Of a stretch of 64,000 nucleotides of DNA, positions 26,699 to 35,532 are shown piece after piece. A program made the translations under genes and the position numbers. A model generated the notes under the pieces. That model was not told where the DNA came from. It was given only the letters and a program-made list of their open reading frames with translations, and did not search any database. This DNA is from an uncultured Porphyromonas sp. (lineage in GTDB: Bacteria > Bacteroidota > Bacteroidia > Bacteroidales > Porphyromonadaceae), in NCBI GenBank assembly GCA_900538385.1, contig UWSO01000003.1:1-64000 (forward strand), read 5' to 3'. Each line of letters starts with the position of its first letter. Position 1 is the first letter of the stretch.

Positions 26699-27215
26699 AC
26701 ACTCCTATCTGATCATTGCCTGTGTTAGAGCCGCCGCCCGTTTCGTTGCCTGTTGGGGGCGTCTGCGAGCCTGAACCTTCGCCCGTTTCGTTGCCCGGTT
26801 GGGTGGGATCTGCTGATGGGTTGGATAGATCAGCTTTGAGGTATTTAGCGTATGTCATCTTGTGACGGATCTGTGGTCCTGGGACAAATATCACCCTATT
26901 GCCGTGTATCATCTCACGCTTGAACTCCTCGAGCTTGTCGCACGACTTGCTGCGCAGTGTGGCTCTAAATCGTCCCAGATCGCCTAGCTCTACGATACGT
27001 CCATTGGCTAGCTCTATGGAGAGCAGCATGGAGACCGTGTTCATGACGCTGAGCACGTCTCCGACAGATATAGCGGAGATCTGTGCGACCATCTGAGCGA
27101 TGTCTGCCTGTGAGGTGACGCCGTCGTAGCGAGCCTGTGCGTAGTACTTAGTTTCAGAGGAACCAGGGGTTACACCTTTTCGACTGATTTGTTGGATAGC
27201 ATACTTGATTGCCAT
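26697..27215 (-). CDS. HU-family DNA-binding protein, Bacteroidota long form
   Basis: The 172-residue protein has an HU/IHF-like fold over residues 1-125 (MAIKYAIQQISRKG, then the long helix ISVGDVLSVMNTVSMLLSIE and GRIVELGDLGRFRATLRS). A low-complexity tail rich in Pro, Gly, Thr and Asn contains two GNETG units. Proteins of this HU-HIG kind are Bacteroidota-specific and often precede an amidase gene, as here. A 210-base leader lies between its promoter and start codon. It probably binds DNA; whether it regulates the cassette or is structural is unknown. Confidence 0.82.
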   Translation of the reverse strand: MAIKYAIQQISRKGVTPGSSETKYYAQARYDGVTSQADIAQMVAQISAISVGDVLSVMNTVSMLLSIELANGRIVELGDLGRFRATLRSKSCDKLEEFKREMIHGNRVIFVPGPQIRHKMTYAKYLKADLSNPSADPTQPGNETGEGSGSQTPPTGNETGGGSNTGNDQIGV

Positions 27216-27440
27216 AGTAAATTGATTTTTTTGAGTTGATGAAATTTAGTTTGTCTCCCTCGGGATCTGCGACTGCTACGTTGAGGATCTCCTATATATA
27301 ATAGGTGTCATGGAGCGTGCCGGCGAAAGCTCTCAGAGGTGATCCTGTCGATAGGCGTCGTAGAACCCATTTTTCTCTAGTTACTCAGTCTCTATCGTGG
27401 AGCGAGTGGCAGTATCTCTGAGGAGACGATGCAAAGGTAC
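27216..27440 (-). promoter_or_regulatory. Promoter and long leader of the HU-like gene
   Basis: The minus strand has TACCTTTG (27433-27440), giving a start near 27426 and a leader of about 210 bases. The leader has no open frame of note. It includes a short palindromic TATATATA and GC-rich patches. Beyond the promoter (27441-27680) I see nothing recognisable. Confidence 0.5.
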
Positions 27441-27686
27441 GACAGCGGGGTAGGGGTGCCTGCTGTCAATATCCCCGAGCATCCCTCTCGTGACCTTAGC
27501 GGATGGCACACGCCCTGTAAGGTATCGACGGCTAGATGGACGGACGCGCTTGTAACATAGATGGCAAGGCGCGAAGGATGCTGTGCAATGGTCTCTGTCT
27601 ATGTGCGATACGGCGGATGTGTCAGACCGTTGAGGCGTCTGATCGGTGGGGCAGAACGTATGTGACGAAAAAAGTTGCTCGAAACG

Positions 27687-27717
27687 CTTGCATTGTTCAG
27701 AAAAAGTTGTACCTTTG
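27687..27717 (+). promoter_or_regulatory. Promoter of tRNA-Lys
   Basis: CTTG at 27687-27690, 19 bases, then TACCTTTG at 27710-27717 followed by C. The expected start near 27724 is about 42 bases before the tRNA. The -7 box and its flanks resemble those of the tRNA-Arg promoter (AANNTTGTACCTTTGCA). Confidence 0.8.
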
Positions 27718-27765
27718 CATCACGGTTCAGGAAGGAAGACCCAGATGGGCTCCAGAATGAAGCTT

Positions 27766-27838
27766 GACTTCGTAGCTCAGTTGGTAGAGCAACTGACTCT
27801 TAATCAGTGGGTCGAGGGTTCGAGCCCCTCCGAGGTCA
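27766..27838 (+). tRNA. tRNA-Lys (anticodon CTT)
   Basis: The cloverleaf is complete: acceptor GACTTCG with CGAGGTC, D arm GCTCAGTTGGTAGAGC, anticodon stem-loop ACTGA-CTCTTAA-TCAGT with CTT, and T arm GAGGG-TTCGAGC-CCCTC. CCA is not encoded. Confidence 0.95.
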
Positions 27839-27863
27839 CAGCGGATCATAGTTTTAAGTAGAG

Positions 27864-27897
27864 AAGCCTCTTGCATGACGCAAGGGGCTTTTTTTTT
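27864..27897 (+). terminator. Terminator of tRNA-Lys
   Basis: AAGCCTCTTGC pairs with GCAAGGGGCTT around the loop ATGAC and is followed by a run of nine T counting the stem end. A decayed relative of this hairpin occurs at 45026-45057. Confidence 0.9.
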
Positions 27898-28225
27898 GGA
27901 TCGGAGTGATCGGTGCTGATCGGAGGGTATCGGAGGGTTACGTCGCCCTGTAGGGACGCACGGTCTGTGCGTCCGTTGTATCAAAGGTTACTGCGTCCGT
28001 CCCCGTTAAAGGTTACTGCGTCAAGCTGGTTCGACAACGGACGCTCAGACCGAGCGTCCCTACAGTAGTCGTCCCTGCTTTCATCCGTTTCTGCGTCAGT
28101 CACCCCCACGTCACCCTGTAGGGACGCACGGTAGTGTCGAGTCGGAGGGCGTCCGTCCCCGTTAAAGGTTACAGCGTCAAGCTGGTTCGACAACGGACGC
28201 TCAGACCGAGCGTCCCTACAGGGTG
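27898..28225. repeat. Composite block of GATCGG units and REP palindromes
   Basis: Four GATCGGAG-like units (27898-27938) are followed by a GTAG-type REP (27950-27977), a linker, a reverse REP (28038-28063), a disrupted unit (28118-28160, stem interrupted by TAGTGTCGAGTCGGAG) and another reverse REP (28194-28220). Order and sequence closely parallel the block at 26505-26698. No gene is present. Confidence 0.85.
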
Positions 28226-28277
28226 ACGTCTACGCTATTGGAGCTATCGTTGGGGGGATCGTTTGCGCCGAATAGTG

Positions 28278-28285
28278 TATCTTTG
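28278..28285 (+). promoter_or_regulatory. -7 box of dnaE
   Basis: TATCTTTG followed by T. The inferred start near 28292 gives a leader of about 68 bases to the ATG at 28360. The -33 element is weak. Confidence 0.55.
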
Positions 28286-28359
28286 TAGGGAGGATCCACG
28301 GCTGTGCCGTTGGGTCCGGAGCAGCGATATGCTGCGTGCTTTTTGCCTCTTTACATCTC

Positions 28360-31300
28360 ATGCTCAGTCTCATGAATCAAACTCCCGACACTCCCCATAG
28401 TTCCTCGGCAGGGACACGTATGTACGTGCCGCTGCACGTTCACTCGCACTACTCTATACTAGATGGTATGGCGCCCGTCGAGAAGCTTCTCGACAAGGCG
28501 GTCGCTTGCGGTATGCCGGGCATTGCACTCACCGATCATGGTGCTATGTATGGCATCAAGAACTTTACCAACTATGCGAACGATAAGATCAACGGCGACA
28601 AGCTCGCCCAGATCAAGTCGCTCCGCAAGCAGATCAAAGAGCTAGAAGCTGATGCGTCCAACGCTGAGGAGGTGGCGCGCATCGAAGGGGAGATCAAGAC
28701 GATCGAGCAGAGTCTCTTCAAGGCGATCGTAGGCTGCGAAGTGTACGTAGCACGCCGATCACTCGAGCTGAAGGACAAAGATGCCAAAGATCCCGACAAC
28801 CCCACCCGTAGCATAGACCGCAGCGGCTACCACCTAATCCTCCTCGCCAAAAACCTCCAGGGCTACCGTAACCTCATCAAGATGGTCTCGATAGCGTGGG
28901 AGCATGGCGAGTACTACAAGCCACGTATCGACAAGAAGCTGCTAGCGGAGCATCATGAGGGGGTCATTGCCTCTAGTGCTTGCCTCGGTGGCGAGATAGC
29001 GCAGCATATCCTGCATGGTCGTCTAGACGAAGCACGTAAGACGGCTCTGTGGTACAAGGAGACCTTTGGCGAAGACTACTATCTAGAGATCATGCTTCAC
29101 CCGAATAGCGATTCGGCGAGTGGTCAAGAGACCTACCGCAAGCAGCTGCAGGTGGCTCAAGAGGTGATCAAGATGGGGCAGGAGCTGGGCATCAAGGTCA
29201 TTGCGACGAATGACACCCACTTCCTGAACGAGGAAGATGCCGAGGCGCACGATCACCTGATCTGCATGACGACCAATTCGCCGATCTCGGATCCCAACCG
29301 TATGCGCTACACCAAGCAGGAGTGGCTCAAGTCGCCCGAAGAGATGACAGCACTCTTTGCCGATTACCCCGACGTGCTGGAAAACACGCTAGAGGTGTGC
29401 AACAAGGTGGAGTACTACAGCATCGACCACGCCCCGCTGATGCCTCACTTCGAGCTACCCGAGGGCTTTACCAGTGAAGATGACTATCTGCGCCACCTCA
29501 CCTACGAGGGAGCCAAGAAGCGCTACGGAGACCCTGTTTCCCCGGAGGTACAGGAGCGTATCGATATGGAGCTAGGCGTGATACAGAACATGGGCTTCCC
29601 GGGTTACTTCCTCGTTGTGCAAGACTTCATCGCAGCTGCCCGAAAGTTAGGAGTGCGCGTAGGACCAGGGCGTGGTTCGGCAGCAGGCTCTGCGGTCGCT
29701 TACTGTCTGTCGATCACGCAGATTGAGCCGATTAAGTATGGCTTGCTCTTCGAGCGTTTTCTGAACCCCGACCGTATCTCCATGCCCGATATCGACATTG
29801 ACTTCGATGATAAGAATCGCTGGCGTGTCCTCGAGTGGGTGACTAATAAGTATGGCCGCGATCATGTCTCCAACATCATCACGCTCACGACGATGGCTAC
29901 CAAGGGCGCGATCAAAGGAGTGGCACGCGTCGAGGAGCTGCCTCTAGATCAAGCTAACAGGCTCTGCAAGCTGATCCCCGATAGAGCCCCCGAGGGGGTC
30001 AAGCACCTCAACATAGAGTGGATGGTGCAGAACAATCAAGAGTTTCGCGAGGCGTCAGTCAGCCAGAACGAGCAGCTCGCCAATACGATCCGCTATGCCC
30101 GCCAACTGGAGGGTACAGCCAGCACTACGGGTGTACATGCCTGCGGCGTTATCATCAGCGGGCCTCCTGTCAGCGATGTGGTACCGCTCTCGACCGCCAT
30201 CGACCCAGACACCAACGAGCGCAAGCTGGTGGCGCAGTATGAGGGCAAGGTGATCGAGCCGACGGGACTGATCAAGATGGACTTCCTCGGTCTGCAGACT
30301 CTCAGCATCATCAACGATGCCTTGCAAAACATCAAGATGTGCTACGGCATAGACCTAGACATAGACACGATCCCTGTCGACGACCCCAAGACCTTCGAGC
30401 TCTACTCACGCGGCGACACCGTCGGCACCTTCCAGTTCGAGAGCACCGGCATGCGCAAGTACCTGCAGCAGCTTGAGCCGACCGAGTTTAAGGATCTAGT
30501 GGCTATGAATGCGCTCTACCGCCCAGGGCCTATGGACAATATCCCCACCTTTATCGAGCGCAAGCATGGTCGTCAGGAGATCACCTACGACCTGCCCGAG
30601 ATGGAGCCTTACCTCAAGGATACCTACGGCATCACCGTCTATCAGGAGCAGGTGATGATCCTCTCTCGTGTGCTAGGCGACTTCACACGAGGCGACAGCG
30701 ATAGCCTGCGTAAGGCGATGGGTAAGAAGAAGGAGAAGGAGATGGCGAAGTACCGCATCAAGTTTGTCGAAAACGGTGTCGCCAAGGGGCATCCACGTGA
30801 CACCCTCGAGCGCATCTACGACGGATGGCAGAAGTTTGCCAGCTACGCCTTCAACAAGAGCCACTCCGTCTGCTACGCTTGGGTCGCCTACCAGACCGCT
30901 TACCTCAAGGCGCACTATCCCGCACAGTTTATGGCGGCACTGCTGACCTGCAATCAGAACAAGTCTGACAAGCTCACTAAGTACCTTGAGGAGGTGCAGC
31001 ACATGGGACTGGAGGTCAAGGGCCCCGATGTCAACGAGAGCTTCACCGCCTTCTCGGCAAACAAAGAGGGCGTCATACGCTTTGGTCTCGGCGGTATCTC
31101 ACACGTGGGGCTATCAGTCGCTGAGTCTATCATACAGGAGCGCGAGGAGCATGGCGCCTATCAAGATGTGTACGACTTCTTCCAGCGCACCGACCTGAGC
31201 AGCTGCTCACGACGCGCGCTCGAGGCACTCATACTATCTGGCGCCTTCGACAGCTTTGGCATCGATCGAGAGGTTTACTTTGCCCCCATTGCTAAGAGTG

Positions 31301-32190
31301 GAGCGAGCAGCCTCTCCTATGGCAAGGACGAGACCTTCCTCACGGCACTCATGCAGTACGGGAAGATCCTCGAGAGCGAACGCACGCAGGTGCAGGCATC
31401 CCTCTTTGGAGATAGTGATCCCAGTGTCAAGCTTCCCAAGCCGCTGCCGCCCAAGGATGTGGAGCCATGGAGCCATCTAGAGCGTCTGACCAAGGAGCAG
31501 ACCTATATAGGGATGTACCTGAGTGCCCACCCGCTAGATCCCTACGCCTTCGCCCTCGAGTACCTCTGCAATTGTCCCGCCTCCGAGCTAGACAAGTTTG
31601 CCGAGCTAGGGCTCACGCAGCTCACCTGCGCTGGTCTGGTCACGAAGGTGCGTCAAGGCATTAGCAAGAAAAACGAACCTTATGCGATTATTCAGATCGA
31701 AGATACCTCGGGCTCTGGCGAGATACCGCTCTTTGGGCAGGATTACGTGAATTTCGGTAACTTTGCGCAGGAAGGGCTAGCTATCTTAGCGAAGATGAGT
31801 GTCACGCCAAGCCGATACGATCCGAATCGTCTCTATCGCTCTGTGCAAAGCATGCAGCTCCTCTCGGACATCACGGAGGATGCGTTCAGGAGCATTCAGC
31901 TGACGATCGATCTGAGTCAAGGCGAGGACGCTACCCCAACGGGTTCATACGAAGAGGGTGCCGATGGCGAGGAGGAGATACTGGATCGTCCCAACACCCT
32001 CGAGGGAGCTATCGAGCTGGGCAATGCGATCAAGGATCACCCGGGTCAGACGGAGCTGGAGATAACCTTCTGCTCCTCGATGGTGCCCTACACGACCACC
32101 ATGTATGCGCCTAGCATAGAGCCGGGTAAGTGGCTCCTGGAGATCGTCAAGAAGTACCAGATCCAGTGTAGTGTGCAGACGGCTAAGTGA
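28360..32190 (+). CDS. dnaE: DNA polymerase III alpha subunit
   Basis: This is the replicative polymerase catalytic subunit, about 1276 residues from the ATG at 28360 (28336 and 28372 are alternatives). The PHP domain starts at VPLHVHSHYSILDG; the polymerase core has GPGRGSAAGSAVAYCL and the catalytic aspartates in MPDIDIDFDD. YRPGPMDNIPTFIERKHG and SFNKSHS-like AFNKSHSVCYAW follow, and an OB-fold region (AGLVTKVRQGISKKNEPYAI) lies near the C-terminus. An insert of charged coil near residues 80-120 is usual in Bacteroidota. The thioredoxin gene follows after 59 bases. The protein is intact. Confidence 0.96.
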   Translation: MLSLMNQTPDTPHSSSAGTRMYVPLHVHSHYSILDGMAPVEKLLDKAVACGMPGIALTDHGAMYGIKNFTNYANDKINGDKLAQIKSLRKQIKELEADASNAEEVARIEGEIKTIEQSLFKAIVGCEVYVARRSLELKDKDAKDPDNPTRSIDRSGYHLILLAKNLQGYRNLIKMVSIAWEHGEYYKPRIDKKLLAEHHEGVIASSACLGGEIAQHILHGRLDEARKTALWYKETFGEDYYLEIMLHPNSDSASGQETYRKQLQVAQEVIKMGQELGIKVIATNDTHFLNEEDAEAHDHLICMTTNSPISDPNRMRYTKQEWLKSPEEMTALFADYPDVLENTLEVCNKVEYYSIDHAPLMPHFELPEGFTSEDDYLRHLTYEGAKKRYGDPVSPEVQERIDMELGVIQNMGFPGYFLVVQDFIAAARKLGVRVGPGRGSAAGSAVAYCLSITQIEPIKYGLLFERFLNPDRISMPDIDIDFDDKNRWRVLEWVTNKYGRDHVSNIITLTTMATKGAIKGVARVEELPLDQANRLCKLIPDRAPEGVKHLNIEWMVQNNQEFREASVSQNEQLANTIRYARQLEGTASTTGVHACGVIISGPPVSDVVPLSTAIDPDTNERKLVAQYEGKVIEPTGLIKMDFLGLQTLSIINDALQNIKMCYGIDLDIDTIPVDDPKTFELYSRGDTVGTFQFESTGMRKYLQQLEPTEFKDLVAMNALYRPGPMDNIPTFIERKHGRQEITYDLPEMEPYLKDTYGITVYQEQVMILSRVLGDFTRGDSDSLRKAMGKKKEKEMAKYRIKFVENGVAKGHPRDTLERIYDGWQKFASYAFNKSHSVCYAWVAYQTAYLKAHYPAQFMAALLTCNQNKSDKLTKYLEEVQHMGLEVKGPDVNESFTAFSANKEGVIRFGLGGISHVGLSVAESIIQEREEHGAYQDVYDFFQRTDLSSCSRRALEALILSGAFDSFGIDREVYFAPIAKSGASSLSYGKDETFLTALMQYGKILESERTQVQASLFGDSDPSVKLPKPLPPKDVEPWSHLERLTKEQTYIGMYLSAHPLDPYAFALEYLCNCPASELDKFAELGLTQLTCAGLVTKVRQGISKKNEPYAIIQIEDTSGSGEIPLFGQDYVNFGNFAQEGLAILAKMSVTPSRYDPNRLYRSVQSMQLLSDITEDAFRSIQLTIDLSQGEDATPTGSYEEGADGEEEILDRPNTLEGAIELGNAIKDHPGQTELEITFCSSMVPYTTTMYAPSIEPGKWLLEIVKKYQIQCSVQTAK

Positions 32191-32249
32191 TAGACCCTAC
32201 CTTATATATATAGAAGACATTTCATACTAACTCTAAATACACAAGAACT

Positions 32250-32567
32250 ATGGCAATGGAAATAACAGATGCGAATATAGCCGGTCTCATGGCTGAGGGC
32301 AAACCGATGATCCTAGACTTCTGGGCTACCTGGTGTGGTCCCTGTCAGATGATTGGCCCGATGATTGAAGAGCTCGCTGAGGAGTTCAACGGCAAGATCA
32401 TCATCGGCAAGGTCAACGTTGACGAGAACAGCGACCTGCCCAGTCAGTACGGCATCCGCAACATCCCAACGATCCTTTTCTTCAAGGGCGGTGAGATGGT
32501 GAGCAAGCTGGTCGGCGCACAGAGCAAGGCTAAGCTACAGGAGGAGGCTCAGAAGCTCCTCGACTAG
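32250..32567 (+). CDS. trxA: Thioredoxin
   Basis: The 105-residue thioredoxin has the active-site motif WATWCGPCQM and the cis-proline segment NIPTILFFKGG. It reduces protein disulfides in the cytoplasm. Placement directly after dnaE is common in Bacteroidota. The start may be the first Met or the third residue; both fit. The T/A-rich stretch TTATATATATAG between dnaE and trxA could carry a promoter, but no TAnnTTTG box is seen. Confidence 0.95.
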   Translation: MAMEITDANIAGLMAEGKPMILDFWATWCGPCQMIGPMIEELAEEFNGKIIIGKVNVDENSDLPSQYGIRNIPTILFFKGGEMVSKLVGAQSKAKLQEEAQKLLD

Positions 32568-32582
32568 TCACCGCGAGACGTA

Positions 32583-32800
32583 AGTAACGGACGCACCGGG
32601 ACGTCGCCCTGTAGGGACGCACGACCGGTGCGTCTGTTGTAGTACAGCGAGACGAGTAACGATGTGTAGGGACGCACGGTCTGTGCGTCCGTTGTAGTAC
32701 AGCGAGACGAGTAACGTGGTTTTAACTGGGACGGACGCACGACCGGTGCGTCCGTTGTGTCAAATCGTTACCAGTCACGGGTTTGACAACGGATCCACGA
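32583..32800. repeat. REP palindrome cluster after trxA
   Basis: Three palindromes lie at about 32609-32640 (GTAG foot with loop GACCG), 32667-32692 (standard GTAG-type) and 32732-32756 (GGACGCACGACCGGTGCGTCC). The stem CAC/GTG is kept while the loop varies. Linkers again carry GTTGTAGTACAGCGAGACG. Confidence 0.85.
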
Positions 32801-32811
32801 TCGTGTGTTCG

Positions 32812-32972
32812 TTTCCTCCGGAGGTATTTTTTATTCTCCAGCGAGGCATGAAAAAATTCTTCGGACTTATCATTTGATTCTTCGGAAGTTTCATTTGATA
32901 GTTCCGAAGAATTTTTGCTTACCCACGTGGATATTTTTTTTTATCCAGGGAGCTATTGGGGAAATTCTTCGG
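32812..32972. mobile_element. Internal fragment of the MITE-like element
   Basis: The order TTCCTCCGGAGG, AAATTCTTCGGACTTATCAT, TTCGGAAGTTTCATTTGAT, TTCCGAAGAATTTTTG, GGGAGCTATTGGGGAAATTC matches the interior of the complete element at 15078-15461. Neither terminal inverted repeat is present, so the copy is truncated on both sides. Confidence 0.7.
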
Positions 32973-33397
32973 AGTGATCGGAGCGGATCGGAGGTGATCG
33001 GAGGGTATCGGAGTGGATCGGAAAGGATCGGAGCGGATCGGAGCCGATCGGAGTGGATCGGAGCGGATCGGAAAGGATCGGAGGTGACCGGAGGTGACCG
33101 GAGTGATCGGAGTGGATCGGAAAGGATCGGAGGGTATCGGAGTGGATCAGAAAGTATCGGAGTGATCGGAGGTGATCGGAGTGGATCGGAGTGGATCGGA
33201 GTGGATCAGAAAGGATCGGAGCGGATCGGAGGGTGATCGGAGTGATCGGAGTGATCGGAGGGTGATCGGAGAGGATCGGAGGTGATCGGAGGTGATCGGA
33301 GCGGATCGGAGGTGATCGGAGGGTGGATCGGAGGTGATCGGAGGTGATCGGAGGGTGGATCGGAGGTGATCGGAGGTGATCGGAGTGGATCGGAGAT
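32973..33397. repeat. GATCGG tandem array of about 420 bp
   Basis: There are more than 40 degenerate units of 8 to 11 bases, mostly GATCGGAG followed by T, G, GT, GC or GGT. A higher-order pattern GTGATCGGAGGTGATCGGAG dominates the right half. An open frame spans part of the array, but it encodes only repeats of the unit. The array starts at the broken end of a MITE-like fragment and ends in a TTAGARR tract. Confidence 0.92.
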
Positions 33398-33479
33398 TAG
33401 AGGTTAGGGGGGAGGATTGTTACGGTGCTTTTTTCGGTGTCGATTAAACCTTACCATTGATAGGGTCTCTAAGGGAACA

Positions 33480-33656
33480 GAAAAACCCGCACGGGCTGTG
33501 CGGGTCTCGGAAGTGAAATAAATGTATTGCGTGGTGACACGCGCTGTGCCTGCCTTTGGATTTAAGCTTTTTACGAGGGCGCTACGGGCACCAGAAAGAA
33601 GGCACAAATGTTTTTATCGATATGGTTGTTCCCCTGTGCCTTCTTTCTTTTTTTCG
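33480..33656. terminator. Two hairpins between the repeat array and the C69 gene
   Basis: The first, ACCCGCAC-GGGCT-GTGCGGGT (33485-33505), has an A tract on its left, so it is an intrinsic terminator for the minus strand, yet no minus-strand gene is seen to its right. The second, AGAAAGAAGGCACA (33593-33606) with TGTGCCTTCTTTCT (33635-33648), is followed by a T run on the plus strand and has a 28-base loop. No tRNA or known RNA fold could be recognised between them. Confidence 0.55.
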
Positions 33657-33664
33657 TATCTTTG
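33657..33664 (+). promoter_or_regulatory. -7 box of the C69 peptidase gene
   Basis: TATCTTTG followed by G. The inferred start near 33671 gives a leader of about 87 bases. It lies directly after the T run of the 33593-33656 hairpin. Confidence 0.6.
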
Positions 33665-33757
33665 GAACCGTCAATCGTCCCGACAGTGTGGACGGTTGAT
33701 GGTTTCTCCTTTTATATACAGCATATATCAATCCTAATAATATAGTAATCAAGAACT

Positions 33758-35413
33758 ATGACAAAGAATGCACTGACTAGGCTCTTAGCCCTACTCACTA
33801 CACTTCTACTCCTAGGCACGAGCCAGAGCTACGCCTGCACAGGGCTGCTCGTCGGCAAGAATGCCTCCGCCGATGGATCGGTGATGATCTCCTATAGTGC
33901 TGACTCACACACGCTCTACGGTGAGCTATACTACTGGCCAGCTGCTGACCACGCTGCTGGTGCTATGAGACAAATCACTGAGTGGGACTCGGGCAAGCCT
34001 CTCGGGCAGATACCTGAGGTAGCACACACCTATGCTGTCATCGGCAATATGAATGAGCACGCTCTAGCTATCACTGAGTCTACCTGGGGTGGTCGTGAGG
34101 AGCTGACAGACCCTAATGGTCTGATGGACTATGGCAGCCTGATCTATGTAACCCTGCAGCGCGCCAAGACAGCTCGTGAGGCTATCGAGGTGATGACTAC
34201 ACTGGTCAAGGAGTATGGCTACGCTAGCTCTGGCGAGAGCTTCTCCATAGCAGACAAGAACGAGGCGTGGGTCCTCGAGCTAGTCAGCAAGGGTAAGTAT
34301 GGCAAGGGTGCTGTATGGGTCGCTATGCGTATCCCTGACAATGCTATCTCAGCACATGCTAACCAGGCTCGCATCCAGCAGATCAAGTTCAACGATCCTG
34401 AAAACTGCATCTACGCTCCCGACGTGATCGACTTCGCTCGTGAGAGAGGCTTCTTCACGGGTTCGGATCGGGACTTTAGCTTCCAAAAGGCTTACAACCC
34501 CTACACACCCAGTGGTCTACGTGGCTGCGAGGCTCGTGTATGGGCTTTCTTCAATAAGTTTAGCGACAACATGAAGCAGTACGAGCGCTTCGTTATGGGT
34601 GACGAGAAGGCCTCTAAGCCTATGCCGCTCTACGTAGTCCCCAACCGCAAGCTCTCTGTCGCTGACCTACGAGACATGATGCGTGACCACTACGAGGGTA
34701 CACCGATGGATATGACCAAGGACGTAGGTGCTGGCCCCTACGCTGTACCTTACCGCTGGCGCCCGATGACCTTCGAGGTAGATGGTCAGACCTATGTCAA
34801 TGAGCGTGCGATCGCTACGCAGCAGACGGGCTTCGTGCTGGTGGCTCAGCTCAGACCTAACCTACCTGACGCTTTCAGCATCTTGTGGTTTGGTGTAGAT
34901 GATGCGAATACAGCTGTCTTTACGCCAGTCTACTGCTCTTCACTCCGCACACCTGAGTGCTACCGTGTAGGCAATGGTGATATGATGCACTTCTCCTGGA
35001 CGAGTGCTTTCTGGATCCACAACTGGGTGGCTAACATGGCTTATGCGCGCTATGCACCTATGATGAAGGACATTCGTCCCGTACAGCAGCAGCTGGAGCA
35101 GAGCTTCGACAAGATCGTCTCGGAGATAGATCAGCAGGCGCTAGCTATTTATAAGCAAGACCCGATGAAGGCGCGTGAAGTCCTCACGACCTTCTCCTGC
35201 GAAACCGCTGACTATGCGACCTACCGCTGGAAGAAGCTCGGCGAGTACCTGCTCGTCAAGTATATGGACGGAAACATGAAGAAGGAGGAGAACGGGCAGT
35301 TCAAGACCAATGGTTATGGTTTGAGTGAGATGCCTTACTTCCCCGGCTACGACAAGGACTACTACAAGCGCATCGCTGAGACTACAGGCGATCTGCTCAA
35401 GATCGATGAGTAA
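33758..35413 (+). CDS. C69-family dipeptidase
   Basis: The 551-residue exported peptidase has a signal peptide (residues 1-26) and a probable nucleophile Cys27 exposed by processing (SYACTGLLVGKNASADGS). This N-terminal-nucleophile arrangement defines family C69 (PepD-like dipeptidases). Conserved segments TYAVIGNMNEHALAITESTWGG and EAWVLELVSKGKYGKGAVWVA-type strands follow (given in part). A periplasmic peptide-using role fits an asaccharolytic, protein-degrading organism. The gene stands alone between its promoter and the ROK kinase gene, and no defect is seen. Confidence 0.9.
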   Translation: MTKNALTRLLALLTTLLLLGTSQSYACTGLLVGKNASADGSVMISYSADSHTLYGELYYWPAADHAAGAMRQITEWDSGKPLGQIPEVAHTYAVIGNMNEHALAITESTWGGREELTDPNGLMDYGSLIYVTLQRAKTAREAIEVMTTLVKEYGYASSGESFSIADKNEAWVLELVSKGKYGKGAVWVAMRIPDNAISAHANQARIQQIKFNDPENCIYAPDVIDFARERGFFTGSDRDFSFQKAYNPYTPSGLRGCEARVWAFFNKFSDNMKQYERFVMGDEKASKPMPLYVVPNRKLSVADLRDMMRDHYEGTPMDMTKDVGAGPYAVPYRWRPMTFEVDGQTYVNERAIATQQTGFVLVAQLRPNLPDAFSILWFGVDDANTAVFTPVYCSSLRTPECYRVGNGDMMHFSWTSAFWIHNWVANMAYARYAPMMKDIRPVQQQLEQSFDKIVSEIDQQALAIYKQDPMKAREVLTTFSCETADYATYRWKKLGEYLLVKYMDGNMKKEENGQFKTNGYGLSEMPYFPGYDKDYYKRIAETTGDLLKIDE

Positions 35414-35517
35414 GCCCTAAGAGCAATATCTGTAGTAACAAAGTGGGCAATGCTAAGTAAGCGAGACGACTCCTCCCATGGAGCTGGTCCGTCACTGAGC
35501 GTTGCCCACGATTCCGA

Positions 35518-35525
35518 TATATTTG
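35518..35525 (+). promoter_or_regulatory. -7 box abutting the ROK kinase start
   Basis: TATATTTG ends eight bases before the ATG at 35533, so the expected transcription start coincides with the start codon and the mRNA may be leaderless. The -33 element is not clear. Confidence 0.5.
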
Positions 35526-35532
35526 ATAAGCA

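Noticed and set aside
32805..33236. An open frame of 143 codons
   Set aside because: It runs through the MITE fragment and the GATCGG array; its product is only the translated repeat (SGSE, GGYR, GADR). No real protein is supported.
33510..33600. A tRNA or other known RNA between the two hairpins
   Set aside because: Short GC-rich stems such as GCGTG/CACGC occur, but no cloverleaf, T-loop or other known core could be assembled.
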